From Burkholderiales bacterium (GTDB lineage: Bacteria > Pseudomonadota > Gammaproteobacteria > Burkholderiales > Burkholderiaceae_F): a stretch of 64,000 bases of DNA. Within the stretch, counting starts at the first letter, position 1, and each line of letters begins with the position of its first letter. The stretch spans positions 1-64,000 of the forward strand of contig JADCGS010000013.1 in NCBI GenBank assembly GCA_020248865.1, written 5' to 3'. Shown here in pieces: positions 50,919-62,643 of the stretch. The notes beneath the pieces are model-generated. The model ran no database searches. It had not been told where the DNA came from and saw only the letters and a list, made by a program, of their open reading frames with translations. The position numbers and the translations under genes are program-made.

Positions 50919-52031
50919 TCATGAACTGGACCCGGTCTGCAGACTTGCCGACAAGGCTTGCACGAACGCGTCGTTCTCCTGCGGGGTGCCGACGGTGGTG
51001 CGCAGGCAGCCGGCCAGCAGGGGATGCATCCTGGACACGTTCTTGATGAGTATGCCGCGCTCCTTGAGTCCGGCAAAGACCGCGTCGGCGGCAGCCACGC
51101 GCAGCAGCACGAAGTTGGCTGCGCTGTCGAAAGCGGTGACCCCGGGCAGGGCACGCAGCGCCGCCAGCAGCCGGCTGCGCTCGGCGCGCAGCGTGGCCGC
51201 CTGCTGGTCGAGCAGCGGCAGGTGGCCCAGCATGAACTCGGCTGCCGCCAGCGTCAGCGCATTGACGTTGTACGGCGGCCGCAGCTTGTCGAATTCGGCG
51301 ATCCACGCCGGATCGCCGCACAGGTAACCCAGTCGGATCCCGGCCAGCCCGAGCTTGGACAGCGTGCGCAGCACCAGCAGGTTGGGCCGCGCGGCCAGTT
51401 GCGGCATCCAGGTGTCCTGCGCAAAGGGCAGATAGGCCTCGTCGAGCACCACCAGGCCGGGCGCGGCCTCCAGTACCGCCTCGACCGTCGCACGATCGAA
51501 CAGGTTGCCGGTGGGATTGTTGGGCCAGGCGATGAAGACGACGGCCGGCCGCTGCTCGGCGATGGCGGCCAGCATGGCGGCCCGATCGAGGGAAAAGTCG
51601 GCCGCCAGCGGCACACCGAAAAAGCGGCAGCCGTCGAAGGTCGCGCTCATGTCGTACATGACGAAGCTCGGCCACGGACTGAGCACCGTGGCGCCGGGCC
51701 GCGCGCAGGCCTGGATCACCAGGTGGATCAGTTCGTCGGAGCCGTTGCCCAGCATCAGCGCCATGCCGGGGGGCAGCCCGACCGCCGCCGCCAGTTGCTG
51801 CTTGAAGGCCTGCGGATCGGCCGGCGGATAGCGGTTGAGCGCCACCTGCGCCAGCCGGGCGGCCAGCGCGCGCGACAGATCGGCGGGCAGGCCATAGGGG
51901 TTCTCCATCGCGTCGAGCTTGAGCAGGCCGGCGGCTGGCGGTACGTGATACGCGCTCAGCGCCCGCACCTCGGGGCGGATGAGCGCCGCGACGAGCGCCT
52001 GCACCGGTTGGCGCGGACCGGCCGGGTTCAT
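50919..52031 (-). CDS. hisC: Histidinol-phosphate aminotransferase
   Basis: A 370-aa fold-type I PLP enzyme. [31 protein letters not shown] (PLP Asn), LDEAYLPF and the Schiff-base Lys in [14 protein letters not shown] are all seen. ATGA overlap with hisD. A second role with arogenate or phenylpyruvate is possible in this family. Confidence 0.95.
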   Translation of the reverse strand: MNPAGPRQPVQALVAALIRPEVRALSAYHVPPAAGLLKLDAMENPYGLPADLSRALAARLAQVALNRYPPADPQAFKQQLAAAVGLPPGMALMLGNGSDELIHLVIQACARPGATVLSPWPSFVMYDMSATFDGCRFFGVPLAADFSLDRAAMLAAIAEQRPAVVFIAWPNNPTGNLFDRATVEAVLEAAPGLVVLDEAYLPFAQDTWMPQLAARPNLLVLRTLSKLGLAGIRLGYLCGDPAWIAEFDKLRPPYNVNALTLAAAEFMLGHLPLLDQQAATLRAERSRLLAALRALPGVTAFDSAANFVLLRVAAADAVFAGLKERGILIKNVSRMHPLLAGCLRTTVGTPQENDAFVQALSASLQTGSSS

Positions 52032-53335
52032 TCGAGCCGCAGTTCGGCGCTCATCGCGTGCGCCGTGAGTTGCTCGCCGCGCGCCAGGACCGAGGCGATC
52101 GGCCCGAGCGCGCGCGCGCCGGCGGCCGACACGTTGATGACATTGGTGCGCTTGATGAAGTCGTACACGCCCAGCGGCGAGGAAAAGCGCGCCGTGCGCA
52201 CGGTGGGCAGCACGTGGTTCGGTCCGGCGCAGTAGTCGCCCAGCGCCTCCGAGGAGTAGTGGCCGAGGAAGATGGCGCCGGCGTGGCGCACCCTCGACAG
52301 CAGCGCCGGCGCATCGGCCGCCAGGATCTCCATGTGCTCGGGCGCCACGCGGTTGCACAGGGCGAAGGCCTCGTCGAGATCGCGGGTGACGATCAGCGCA
52401 CCCCGCCGATCGAAGCTCGCCGCGATGATGTCGCGGCGCGGCTGTGACGGCAGCAGGCGCTCGATGGCCTGCGCGACCGCCTGCACGAAGGCCGCGTCGG
52501 GGCAGGCGAGCACGGCCTGCGCCAGCTCGTCGTGCTCGGCCTGCGAGAACAGATCCATGGCGACCCAGTCCGGATTGCCGTGGCCGTCGCTGACGATGAA
52601 GATTTCGGTCGGCCCGGCAATCATGTCGATGCCCACCGTGCCGTACACGCGCCGCTTGGCCGCTGCCACGTAGGCATTGCCGGGGCCGACGATCTTGTCG
52701 ACCGCCGGGACGGTGGCAGTGCCATAGGCCAGCGCCGCCACCGCCTGCGCGCCGCCGACCGCGAAGGCGCGTGAAACGCCGGCCAGATGAGCCGCGGCCA
52801 GCACCAGCGGATTGCGCGCGCCGTCAGGCGTGGGTACGACCATGATGAGTTCGGGCACGCCGGCCACATGGGCCGGAATCGCGTTCATCAGCACCGACGA
52901 GGGGTAGGCCGCCTTGCCGCCCGGCACGTACAGGCCAACGCGGTCCAGCGGCGTGAGGCGCTGCCCGGTCACGGTGCCGTCGGGCTCGGTGTCGGTCCAG
53001 TCGCCGGCCAGCACGCGCGCATGCTGGCGCTGGTGGAAGGCGCGAACGCGCCCGGCGGCCGCGTTCAGGGCGGCACGCTGCGCCTGCGGCAGGCCGTCGA
53101 AGGCCGCCTGCATCTGCGCCTGCGAAATCTCAAGCGCGGCCACCGACGGCGCGCTCATGCGGTCGAAGCGGTTGGTGTACTCGAGCAGGGCCGCGTCGCC
53201 GCGGCTGCGCACGTCGTCGACGATGGCATCGGCGCGCCGCTCGATATCCTTGTCCACCGCCGTGTCCAACGCCAGCAGTCGCGCAAACTGCGCCTCGAAT
53301 TCGGCCTGCGCGGTGCCCAGGATGCGGAGCTTCAT
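52028..53335 (-). CDS. hisD: Histidinol dehydrogenase
   Basis: A 435-aa zinc- and NAD-dependent enzyme for the last two oxidations to histidine. [36 protein letters not shown] and RVAPEHMEI (with catalytic Glu/His) are diagnostic. ATGA overlaps on both sides (hisG, hisC). Confidence 0.97.
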   Translation of the reverse strand: MKLRILGTAQAEFEAQFARLLALDTAVDKDIERRADAIVDDVRSRGDAALLEYTNRFDRMSAPSVAALEISQAQMQAAFDGLPQAQRAALNAAAGRVRAFHQRQHARVLAGDWTDTEPDGTVTGQRLTPLDRVGLYVPGGKAAYPSSVLMNAIPAHVAGVPELIMVVPTPDGARNPLVLAAAHLAGVSRAFAVGGAQAVAALAYGTATVPAVDKIVGPGNAYVAAAKRRVYGTVGIDMIAGPTEIFIVSDGHGNPDWVAMDLFSQAEHDELAQAVLACPDAAFVQAVAQAIERLLPSQPRRDIIAASFDRRGALIVTRDLDEAFALCNRVAPEHMEILAADAPALLSRVRHAGAIFLGHYSSEALGDYCAGPNHVLPTVRTARFSSPLGVYDFIKRTNVINVSAAGARALGPIASVLARGEQLTAHAMSAELRLE

Positions 53336-53970
53336 GGCGCCACCGCCTGCTCCAGCCGATCGATGAGCGGCATCAGTTCCTCGCGCCGGGTCTTCAGTGC
53401 AGCCTGGTTGACGATCAGGCGCGAGGTGATCGGCGCAACTTCCTCGACCTCCACCAGCCGGTTGGCGCGCAGGGTGCCGCCGCTGGACACCAGATCGACG
53501 ATGGCGTCGGCCAGCCCCGCCAGCGGCGCCAGTTCCATCGAACCGTACAGCTTGATGAGGTCGACGTGCACGCCCTTGGAGGCAAAATGTTCCCGCGCCG
53601 CCTGCACGTACTTGGTGGCCACACGCAGGCGCGCTCCGCGCCGCACCACGCTGGCGTAGTCGAAACCGGCCGGCACGGCAACGCACAGCCGGCAACGGCC
53701 GATGGCAAGGTCCAGCGGCACCGCCAGCCCCTGCGTCCCGTGTTCCATCAGCACGTCCTTGCCGGTGACGCCGAGTTCGGCCGCGCCGTACTGCACGTAG
53801 GTCGGCACGTCCGCGGCGCGCACGATCACGATGCGCAGGTTGGGCTCCGAAGTGCCGATGATGAGCTTGCGCGAAAGCTCCGGGTCTTCCGCAGGCGCGA
53901 TGCCGGCGCGCGCCAGCAGCGGCAGCGTCTCCTCGTAGATGCGTCCCTTGGACAGGGCCAGCGTCAGCAT
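53332..53970 (-). CDS. hisG: ATP phosphoribosyltransferase, short form
   Basis: A 212-aa HisG lacking the C-terminal regulatory ACT-like domain. Such short forms work only as a complex with HisZ, which is not in this window. The PRPP loop is [18 protein letters not shown]. It starts 3 bp after murA and begins the his genes. Confidence 0.97.
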   Translation of the reverse strand: MLTLALSKGRIYEETLPLLARAGIAPAEDPELSRKLIIGTSEPNLRIVIVRAADVPTYVQYGAAELGVTGKDVLMEHGTQGLAVPLDLAIGRCRLCVAVPAGFDYASVVRRGARLRVATKYVQAAREHFASKGVHVDLIKLYGSMELAPLAGLADAIVDLVSSGGTLRANRLVEVEEVAPITSRLIVNQAALKTRREELMPLIDRLEQAVAP

Positions 53971-53973
53971 GGG

Positions 53974-56571
<2,598 letters not shown>

Positions 56572-56575
<4 letters not shown>

Positions 56576-57498
56576 GCCGGCACCCCCGTTGGTTCCTCGC
56601 TCATCATCTGCAGGAACACATCCTCGAGATCGGCGTGGCCGACCTCGATCTCCTCGATGGCTGCGCCGGCCTCGCGGCAGGCGGCCAGCACGCCTTCGAC
56701 CTCGGCTGGCTGCGCCAGCCGCAGCACGTAGCGCGGCGCGTCGGCTTGCACCAGCTGCGGCCGCAGACGCTCGGGCAGCGGACCGGACAGCCGCAGGCTC
56801 ACCTGCAGGCCCGCCAGACGCTGCAACAGCCGGCTCGTGTCGTCCAGCGCAATCAGCCGGCCGCCGCGCAGCATGCCGATCCGCCCGCACAGTTCCTGCG
56901 CCTCTTCGAGATAGTGGGTGGTCAGCACGATGGTGTGGCCTTCGCGGTTCAGGCGACGGACGAATTGCCACAGGCCCTGGCGCAGTTCGACGTCGACCCC
57001 GGCGGTGGGCTCGTCCAGCACGATGACCGGCGGCCGGTGCACCAGGGCCTGCGCCACCAGCACGCGCCGCTTCATGCCGCCGGAAAGCGCGCGCATGTTG
57101 GCGTCGGCCTTGGCGGTCAGGTCCAGGTGGGCCATCACCTCGTCGATCCAGGCGTCGTTGTGGCGCAGCCCGAAGTAGCCCGACTGGATGCGCAGCGTTT
57201 CGCGCACCGAGAAGAACGGATCGAACACCAGTTCCTGCGGCACCACGCCCAGCATCCGGCGGGCATTGCGGTAATCGCCGGCGACGTCATAGCCCATGAC
57301 CTTGACCGCGCCGGCGGAGGCGCGCGCCAGGCCAGCCACGATGGAGATCAGCGTCGTCTTGCCCGCGCCATTGGGGCCGAGCAGGCCGAAGAACTCACCC
57401 TGCTCGATGCGCAGCGACACGCCAGCCAGCGCAGTGACCGGGGCGCGCCGGCCTTCGTAGCGCTTGACCACGTCGGTGGCGTCGATGGCGGGGAGCAT
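56572..57498 (-). CDS. yadG: ABC transporter ATPase (YadG-like)
   Basis: A 308-aa ATPase for YadH. Walker A is GPNGAGKTT, the signature LSGGMKRRV, Walker B VIVLDEPTAGVD, and the switch His in TTHYLEEAQ. The last ~90 residues form a small accessory domain as in DrrA-type ATPases. Confidence 0.94.
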
Positions 57499-57595
57499 GC
57501 TGGCTTTGGAGGAACGGGAAACGCCGAGGGGGCCGCTGGCCCCCTCGGTCAGGCCGGACAGACCGGCATGGCGGATTCTACGGGGCGGTGCCGCG

Positions 57596-57922
57596 TCAAC
57601 CGGGGCGATGCACGTGATGGCCGTGCATGCCCTCGCGCCCGTGCTCGACGATCGATTCCTGATGCGGGGTTCCGAGCAGGCCGTCGACGCCGTACAGCGT
57701 GGCCAGGCTCGCCACCGCCGGCGGTACGCCGGTCAGTTCGAGGGTCACACCCAGTTCCTGCGCGGTGCGCCGCCAGGCCAGCAGGGCCGCCACCGCCGCG
57801 GAATCGACTTCCTTGACGGCCGACAGGTCGAAGCGCGTCTGCCCCGCACGCAGCGCCGCGCAGCCCTCCTCGACCAGGGCGGCGGCATTGGCGCTGGTGA
57901 AGCTGACCGACTCGACCCGCAT
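57596..57922 (-). CDS. mlaB: MlaB STAS-domain protein
   Basis: A 108-aa STAS domain that binds the MlaF ATPase and stabilises the MlaFEDB complex. FDLSAVKEVDSAAVAALLAWRR is the STAS core with the Ser-bearing helix start. The tail is His-rich (HGREGMHGHHVHRPG), which is not typical of the family. Confidence 0.88.
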   Translation of the reverse strand: MRVESVSFTSANAAALVEEGCAALRAGQTRFDLSAVKEVDSAAVAALLAWRRTAQELGVTLELTGVPPAVASLATLYGVDGLLGTPHQESIVEHGREGMHGHHVHRPG

Positions 57923-57935
57923 GGCGCAGACGGCC

Positions 57936-58577
57936 CTACTTCTTGCCCGCCAACTGGCGATTGCGGTCGGTGAGCGCCTTGATCAAGCCGTCGATGCCGT
58001 TCTGGTTGATCTCGCTGGCAAAGCTGGACCGGTAGTTCTCGACCAGCCACACGCCAGCCACGTTGACGTCGTAGATCTTCCAGCCGCCGTCGCCCTTGTC
58101 GACGCGGTAGTCGAGCTGGATCGGGTCGCCGCGGCTGGGCACGACGTTGGTCCGCACCACCACGTCGGTCTCGCTCGGCTGGGCGCGGAACGGCCGCAGC
58201 TCCACCTTGTGATCGGTGACCTGCGACACCGCGCCGGCGTAGGTGCGCACCAGCAAGGCGCGGAACTCCCGCGTCAGCGCGGCCCGCTGCTCCGGGGAGG
58301 CCTGGCGCCAGCCGCGCCCGACCGCCAGTTGCGTCATCTTCTCGAAGTTGACATAGGGAAGGACCTTGTCGTCGACCAGCTTGTTGAGCCGGCCGATGTC
58401 GCCGCTCTGCAGCGAGCGATCGCCCTTGATGGCCTCCAGCACCTCGTTGGACAGCGAGCGCACCAGCGCGTCGGGCGCCTGGGACGCTGCCTGCGCCCAT
58501 ACCAGCCCGGGCGCGGAGGCCAGCACCGCGGCGGCAAGGGCGCTGAGCAGTGCACGGCGATCGGCGGAACAAGTCAT
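57936..58577 (-). CDS. mlaC: MlaC periplasmic phospholipid carrier
   Basis: A 213-aa exported protein (signal residues 1-28, ending GLVWAQA) that shuttles phospholipids between MlaA and MlaFEDB. VLPYVNFEKMTQLAVGRGWRQASPEQ and YDVNVAGVWLVENYRSSF are diagnostic. ATG 58577 gives a proper signal peptide; the frame is open for 20 more codons upstream. Confidence 0.95.
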   Translation of the reverse strand: MTCSADRRALLSALAAAVLASAPGLVWAQAASQAPDALVRSLSNEVLEAIKGDRSLQSGDIGRLNKLVDDKVLPYVNFEKMTQLAVGRGWRQASPEQRAALTREFRALLVRTYAGAVSQVTDHKVELRPFRAQPSETDVVVRTNVVPSRGDPIQLDYRVDKGDGGWKIYDVNVAGVWLVENYRSSFASEINQNGIDGLIKALTDRNRQLAGKK

Positions 58578-58654
58578 CTTCGATCCACAAGGAAGTAGGC
58601 AGGTCAGACGGGTGCGGACGGCGGGTTCAGCCGCCACCGCCGCGGATTAGACCA

Positions 58655-59443
58655 CTAACGCGCCTGGGTGACGGACGGCTGAAGCGCCATCTGCAGCCCG
58701 CCGGTGTCGCGGGCGGCCTCCTCATCCTCGTCGGGGAGGCGCGGCGGGTTGCCGTCGTAAATCAGGCTACGGCGGCGCTGCAGGTAGCCGTCGCGAATGA
58801 ACTGGTAGCGGTCGAGCGCACCGTCGAGCAGGCGCTCGGCCGGGAACAGGCCGACGCGGGTGTCGATCAGGTTCAGGCCCCACAGCGAGTTACGCAGCCG
58901 GATCGGGTCGACGTAGCCCATCGGGTTGGTGTAGAAGCCGACCACGCGGCCCGCGCCGTCGCGTACCGAACTGGGCCCCAGAAAGGGCAGCACGAAGTAC
59001 GGTCCCGGCCCGGCACCCCATTTTCCGAGCGTCTGGCCGAAGTCTTCGTCGCTCTTCTCCAGACCCATGCGCGAGGCGACGTCGAAGCAGCCCAGCAGGC
59101 CGATCGAGCTGTTGATGGCCACGCGGGAAACGTCGCCGGCCGCCGCGGTCACCTTGCCCTGCAACACGTTGTTGAGCGCGTTGGGTACGTCATACGCGTT
59201 GGCAAAGACGTTGCCGACACACTGGCGCACACCATCCGGAACGTAGTCTGCGTAGGCACGCGACACCGGCTTGATCACGGCCGCGTCGACGCGGTCGTTG
59301 AACTCGCTCATGTGGCGGTTGTAGCGTTCCCACGGGTCGACCGGATTGCTGCCCGCGTGGGGCGGAACGGTGGCACAGGCGCCCAGCGCCGCGGCGGCGA
59401 TGCCAGCGGCCAGCAGCCGGATGAGCAACGACAGAAGGTGCAT
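58655..59443 (-). CDS. mlaA: MlaA (VacJ) outer-membrane lipoprotein
   Basis: A 262-aa lipoprotein (lipobox LGAC near residue 22) that draws misplaced phospholipids from the outer leaflet of the outer membrane. DPWERYNRHMSEFNDRVD, NVFANAYDVPNALNNVLQGK and GPYFVLPFLGPSSVRDGAG are the VacJ hallmarks. In this order (between mlaD and mlaC) it is typical of betaproteobacteria. Confidence 0.96.
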   Translation of the reverse strand: MHLLSLLIRLLAAGIAAAALGACATVPPHAGSNPVDPWERYNRHMSEFNDRVDAAVIKPVSRAYADYVPDGVRQCVGNVFANAYDVPNALNNVLQGKVTAAAGDVSRVAINSSIGLLGCFDVASRMGLEKSDEDFGQTLGKWGAGPGPYFVLPFLGPSSVRDGAGRVVGFYTNPMGYVDPIRLRNSLWGLNLIDTRVGLFPAERLLDGALDRYQFIRDGYLQRRRSLIYDGNPPRLPDEDEEAARDTGGLQMALQPSVTQAR

Positions 59444-59451
59444 GGTCGGGC

Positions 59452-59928
59452 CTACTTCTTGGTGTCGCCGCCGCCCTCGGCAGCGCTCTTGAACAGGAAC
59501 TGGCTGATCAGGTTCTCCAGCACCACCGCCGACTGCGTGATGCGGATCACATCGCCCGCGGCGAGGTCCTTGTCGTCGCCGCCCGGGTTCAGGCCCACGT
59601 ACTGGTCGCCCAGCAGACCGGCCGTGAGGATCGAGGCCGAGGTATCGCGCGGGAAGGAAAAGCGCCGCTCGATCTCCAGCGTCACCAGTCCCTGGAAGGT
59701 TTCGCGGTCCAGCGCGATGGCGGCCACACGCCCGACCGTGACGCCGGCGCTCTTGACCGGCGCCCGCACCTTCAGCCCGCCGATGTTGTCGAAGCGCGCC
59801 GTCACCGTGAAGGTGTCGCCGCGCGTGAGGGTGGCGAGATTGGCCGCCTGCAGTGCCAGAAACACCAGCGCCAGGAAACCCAGCAGCACGAACAGTCCGA
59901 CCAGCGTCTCGATGCCTTTCTTGCCCAT
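59452..59928 (-). CDS. mlaD: MlaD substrate-binding MCE protein
   Basis: A 158-aa single MCE-domain protein with an N-terminal membrane helix (VGLFVLLGFLALVFLAL). The MCE core FDNIGGLKVRAPVKSAGVTVGRVAAI and the hydrophobic pore loop LLGDQYVGL are present. It forms the hexameric ring over MlaE. Confidence 0.96.
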   Translation of the reverse strand: MGKKGIETLVGLFVLLGFLALVFLALQAANLATLTRGDTFTVTARFDNIGGLKVRAPVKSAGVTVGRVAAIALDRETFQGLVTLEIERRFSFPRDTSASILTAGLLGDQYVGLNPGGDDKDLAAGDVIRITQSAVVLENLISQFLFKSAAEGGGDTKK

Positions 59929-59945
59929 CTCTCGTCCTTTGCCCT

Positions 59946-60764
59946 TTACGGCGTGGAAAACATGGCCGCGGTGAGCACGAAGTCCAGCGCCAGCACCACC
60001 AGCGAAGACACCACCACGGTGCGGGTCGTGGCCTGCGCCACGCCCTCGGGCGTCGCTCGAGATTCATAGCCCTGGTACAAGGCGACGAAGGTGCAGGCGA
60101 CCCCGAACACAATGCTCTTCAACACACCGTTGCCGACGTCGTCCCAGACGTCCACGCCGCCCTGCATCTGCGCCCAGAATGCGCCAGGGTCGACGCCGAT
60201 CAGGCCCACGCCAACGATGTAGCTGCCGATGATGCCGACCGCCGAAAACATGGCGGCCAGCAGCGGCATCGCGATGACCCCGCCGATGAAGCGCGGCGCC
60301 AGCACCCGGACGCGGGGGTCGACCGCCATCATTTCCATGGCCGCCAGCTGCTCACCGGCCTTCATCAGGCCGATCTCGGCGGTCAGCGAGGTGCCGGCGC
60401 GGCCGGCAAACAGCAGTGCCGTCACCACCGGACCGAGCTCGCGCACCAGCGAAAGCGCCACCAGCAGGCCCAGACTCTCGGCGGCGCCGTAGCGGCTGAG
60501 CGTGTAGTAGCCCTGCAGACCCAGCACGAAGCCCACCGCCAGGCCCGAGGCGAGGATGATGGTCAGCGAGTAGTTGCCGATCTTGTGGACCTGCGCCACC
60601 ACCAGGTAGAAGCGGCGCAGCGCCGGCGGCGTGAACTTGACCAGTTCGACGAAGAAGGCGGCGTTGTGCCCCAGGCCCTGCAGCACGCCGAGCGCCCAGG
60701 CACCGAGGGCGGCCACGCGGTCGTGGGCGCGCGCGAGCCAGCCGTTGCGTGGCGCGGCACTCAT
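59946..60764 (-). CDS. mlaE: MlaE permease
   Basis: A 272-aa permease of the Mla phospholipid transporter. LVRELGPVVTALLFAGRAGTSLTAEIGLMKAGEQLAAMEMM is the family motif with the coupling EExA-like helix; hydrophobic segments follow. An amphipathic N-terminal extension (about 25 residues) precedes the core. It is separated from mlaF by a 60-bp tandem repeat. Confidence 0.96.
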   Translation of the reverse strand: MSAAPRNGWLARAHDRVAALGAWALGVLQGLGHNAAFFVELVKFTPPALRRFYLVVAQVHKIGNYSLTIILASGLAVGFVLGLQGYYTLSRYGAAESLGLLVALSLVRELGPVVTALLFAGRAGTSLTAEIGLMKAGEQLAAMEMMAVDPRVRVLAPRFIGGVIAMPLLAAMFSAVGIIGSYIVGVGLIGVDPGAFWAQMQGGVDVWDDVGNGVLKSIVFGVACTFVALYQGYESRATPEGVAQATTRTVVVSSLVVLALDFVLTAAMFSTP

Positions 60765-60815
60765 GAGGGACGCCTCTTCGCTGCGTGCCGCGGCCGCAGC
60801 GCATGCGGTCGACCG

Positions 60816-60951
60816 GGCGGGCTCATTGGACTACCCTCACGCTGCGCGCTCGGGAATTCGCCCTTGGGGCGGCCCGGCGGGCTCATTGGACTACCCTCAC
60901 GCTGCGCGCTCGGGAATTCGCCCTTGGGGCGGCCCGGCGGGCTCATTGGAC
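60816..60951. repeat. 60-bp tandem repeat covering the mlaF stop
   Basis: Two identical 60-bp units (60816-60875, 60876-60935) plus a 16-bp third copy (60936-60951). Each full unit contains the string GCTCATTGGAC, which is the complement of the last codons and stop of mlaF, so the mlaF end seems to have been duplicated twice. Read on the minus strand in another frame the unit is a 20-codon open repeat with SPPGRPKGEF and PSAQRE. Confidence 0.95.
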
Positions 60952-61752
60952 GAGCCCCAGGTCTTCTTCGAGCGAGCGGCTCGGGTAGTGGAATCGCACC
61001 GGACCGTCGGGAGCGCCGTCGATGAACTGGCGCACCTCCGGGTGCTCCGAGGCCTGCAGTTCGGCCGGGGTGCCGTGCGCCACCACGCGCCCCTGGGAGG
61101 ACAACAGATAGGCGTAGTCGACGATCAGGAAGCACTCCTGCACGTCGTGCGAGACGACCAGCGAGGTGGCGCCGGTGGCGTCGTTGAGCTTGCGGATCAG
61201 GTTGGCGGTGACGCCCATGCTGATCGGGTCCAGCCCGGCGAACGGCTCGTCGTACATCAGCAGGTCGGGGTCGAGCGCGATGGCGCGCGCCAGCGCGATG
61301 CGCCGCGCCATGCCGCCCGAGACCTGCGAAATACGCAACTGCGCCGCCCCGCGCAACCCCACCGCGTTGAGCTTCATCAGCACGACGTCGCGGATCATGA
61401 CCTCGGGCAGATTGGTGTGCTCGCGCAACGGGAAAGCCACGTTGTCGAACACCGTCAGGTCGGTGAACAGCGCCCCGAACTGGAACAGCATGCCCAGGCG
61501 CCGGCGCAGCGCAAACAGTCCTGCCTTGTCGCGCGGATCGACCAGCCGGCCGTCGAAGGTGATGGTGCCCTGGTTGGCGCGATACATGCCACCGATCAGG
61601 CGCAGGAGCGTCGTCTTGCCGCAGCCCGATCCCCCCATGATGGCCGTGACCTTGCCGCGCGGGAACACCAGGCTCACCTCGTTGAGGATGGTGCGGCTGG
61701 CGTCGTAGCCGAAGGTGACCCGGTCGACGGTGATGAAGGCGTTGGCGTTCAC
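60943..61752 (-). CDS. mlaF: MlaF ATPase
   Basis: A 269-aa ATPase of the Mla transporter. Walker A GGSGCGKTT, signature QVSGGMARRIALARA, Walker B LLMYDEPFAGLDP and switch His in VVSHDVQE are intact. First gene of the mlaFEDACB train. The stop codon lies in the partial third copy of the 60-bp repeat. Confidence 0.96.
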   Translation of the reverse strand: MNANAFITVDRVTFGYDASRTILNEVSLVFPRGKVTAIMGGSGCGKTTLLRLIGGMYRANQGTITFDGRLVDPRDKAGLFALRRRLGMLFQFGALFTDLTVFDNVAFPLREHTNLPEVMIRDVVLMKLNAVGLRGAAQLRISQVSGGMARRIALARAIALDPDLLMYDEPFAGLDPISMGVTANLIRKLNDATGATSLVVSHDVQECFLIVDYAYLLSSQGRVVAHGTPAELQASEHPEVRQFIDGAPDGPVRFHYPSRSLEEDLGLVQ

Positions 61753-62643
61753 GCTGGGGATCGCAAGGCGGCGGCGACGGTCTGGCCGGTCGACGATTCA
61801 GGCTTGGCGGCAGTTGTGGGGACGGTCGGCGGCGATGCGGCGAGGCATCCGATCCGAGAGGGGGCGGCGGGCCCGCCTTGCCCGGCCCGGAATTCTCGCA
61901 TAGGAGGCTCCGAACAACCGGCGTGCCGGGGCGGCGTACCGCACCGACGCCATGCCGGCCGCGTACATCCTCGCCGCCCGCCGCGTGGTGCCGGTAACGG
62001 GGGTCTCCAGCACTGCCGCGGGCGCCGGCCGACCCGGGTCTGCGCCAAGTCGCGCTGGCATCGGACGGCGCGAGTCGGCGGGGTCGAACCTCCGTGCCGC
62101 GGCCAGGCCACGACTTTCGTCGGCCTGCTGGAACAGGACGACCCGCACGGTCGGGCACTCGGTCAAACGGTTGGGCGTGGACATGCGTGCGCTCCTCTGC
62201 GATGGGAATCGCCAAGCGATGGGCGCAGTCTGGCGATGACCGAACCGGTCGAACAGTAGCCATCGGAGAAACACAGCCATGCGCTTGTGCATGGCCTGCC
62301 ATGCCGCTTCGGCCGCCGCCACCCGGCGGCAATCGACCGGCCGGCCGGCTGCAACCGGACCCCGGCACCCGGCATTCGGTCGGCGCGCGATACGGGCTTG
62401 GCGCTGCGGGCGGGGTGCCGCATCCGGGCGCGTGATGCGGCGGCAAGCTGCGCCCTGTTCGGTGCAACACGGCAGGGCTTCTCTCGCGCCCGGACCCCTG
62501 CTTGGCGCGCACCACGCTCATCGACGCCGGTGCCGGCATCGGCCTCAAGCCCGGGACAGCCCGTGCGCGCCTGCACCGTATGGCGCCGTGGTTGCTGCAA
62601 CGGGAGGGCAGTTTGCCGCGAAACGCCGCCTTAAACTACGTCG
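61753..62643. other. 891-bp intergenic region with no convincing gene
   Basis: Located between the divergent mlaF and RuBisCO-like genes. All open frames here are Arg/Pro/Ala-rich, without motifs or good start sites. A hairpin (CAGGCC / GGCCTG arms around ACGACTTTCGT) lies near 62104-62127. TAAACT at 62632-62637, 6 bp before the ATG of the next gene, could be a -10 for a leaderless transcript, but no -35 at proper spacing is seen. It may contain decayed gene remains or regulatory sequence. Confidence 0.55.

Noticed and set aside
61798-62322. 174-codon minus-strand frame upstream of mlaF
   Set aside because: Arg/Ala/Pro-rich, no motif, several competing overlapping frames in both strands; not enough to call a gene.
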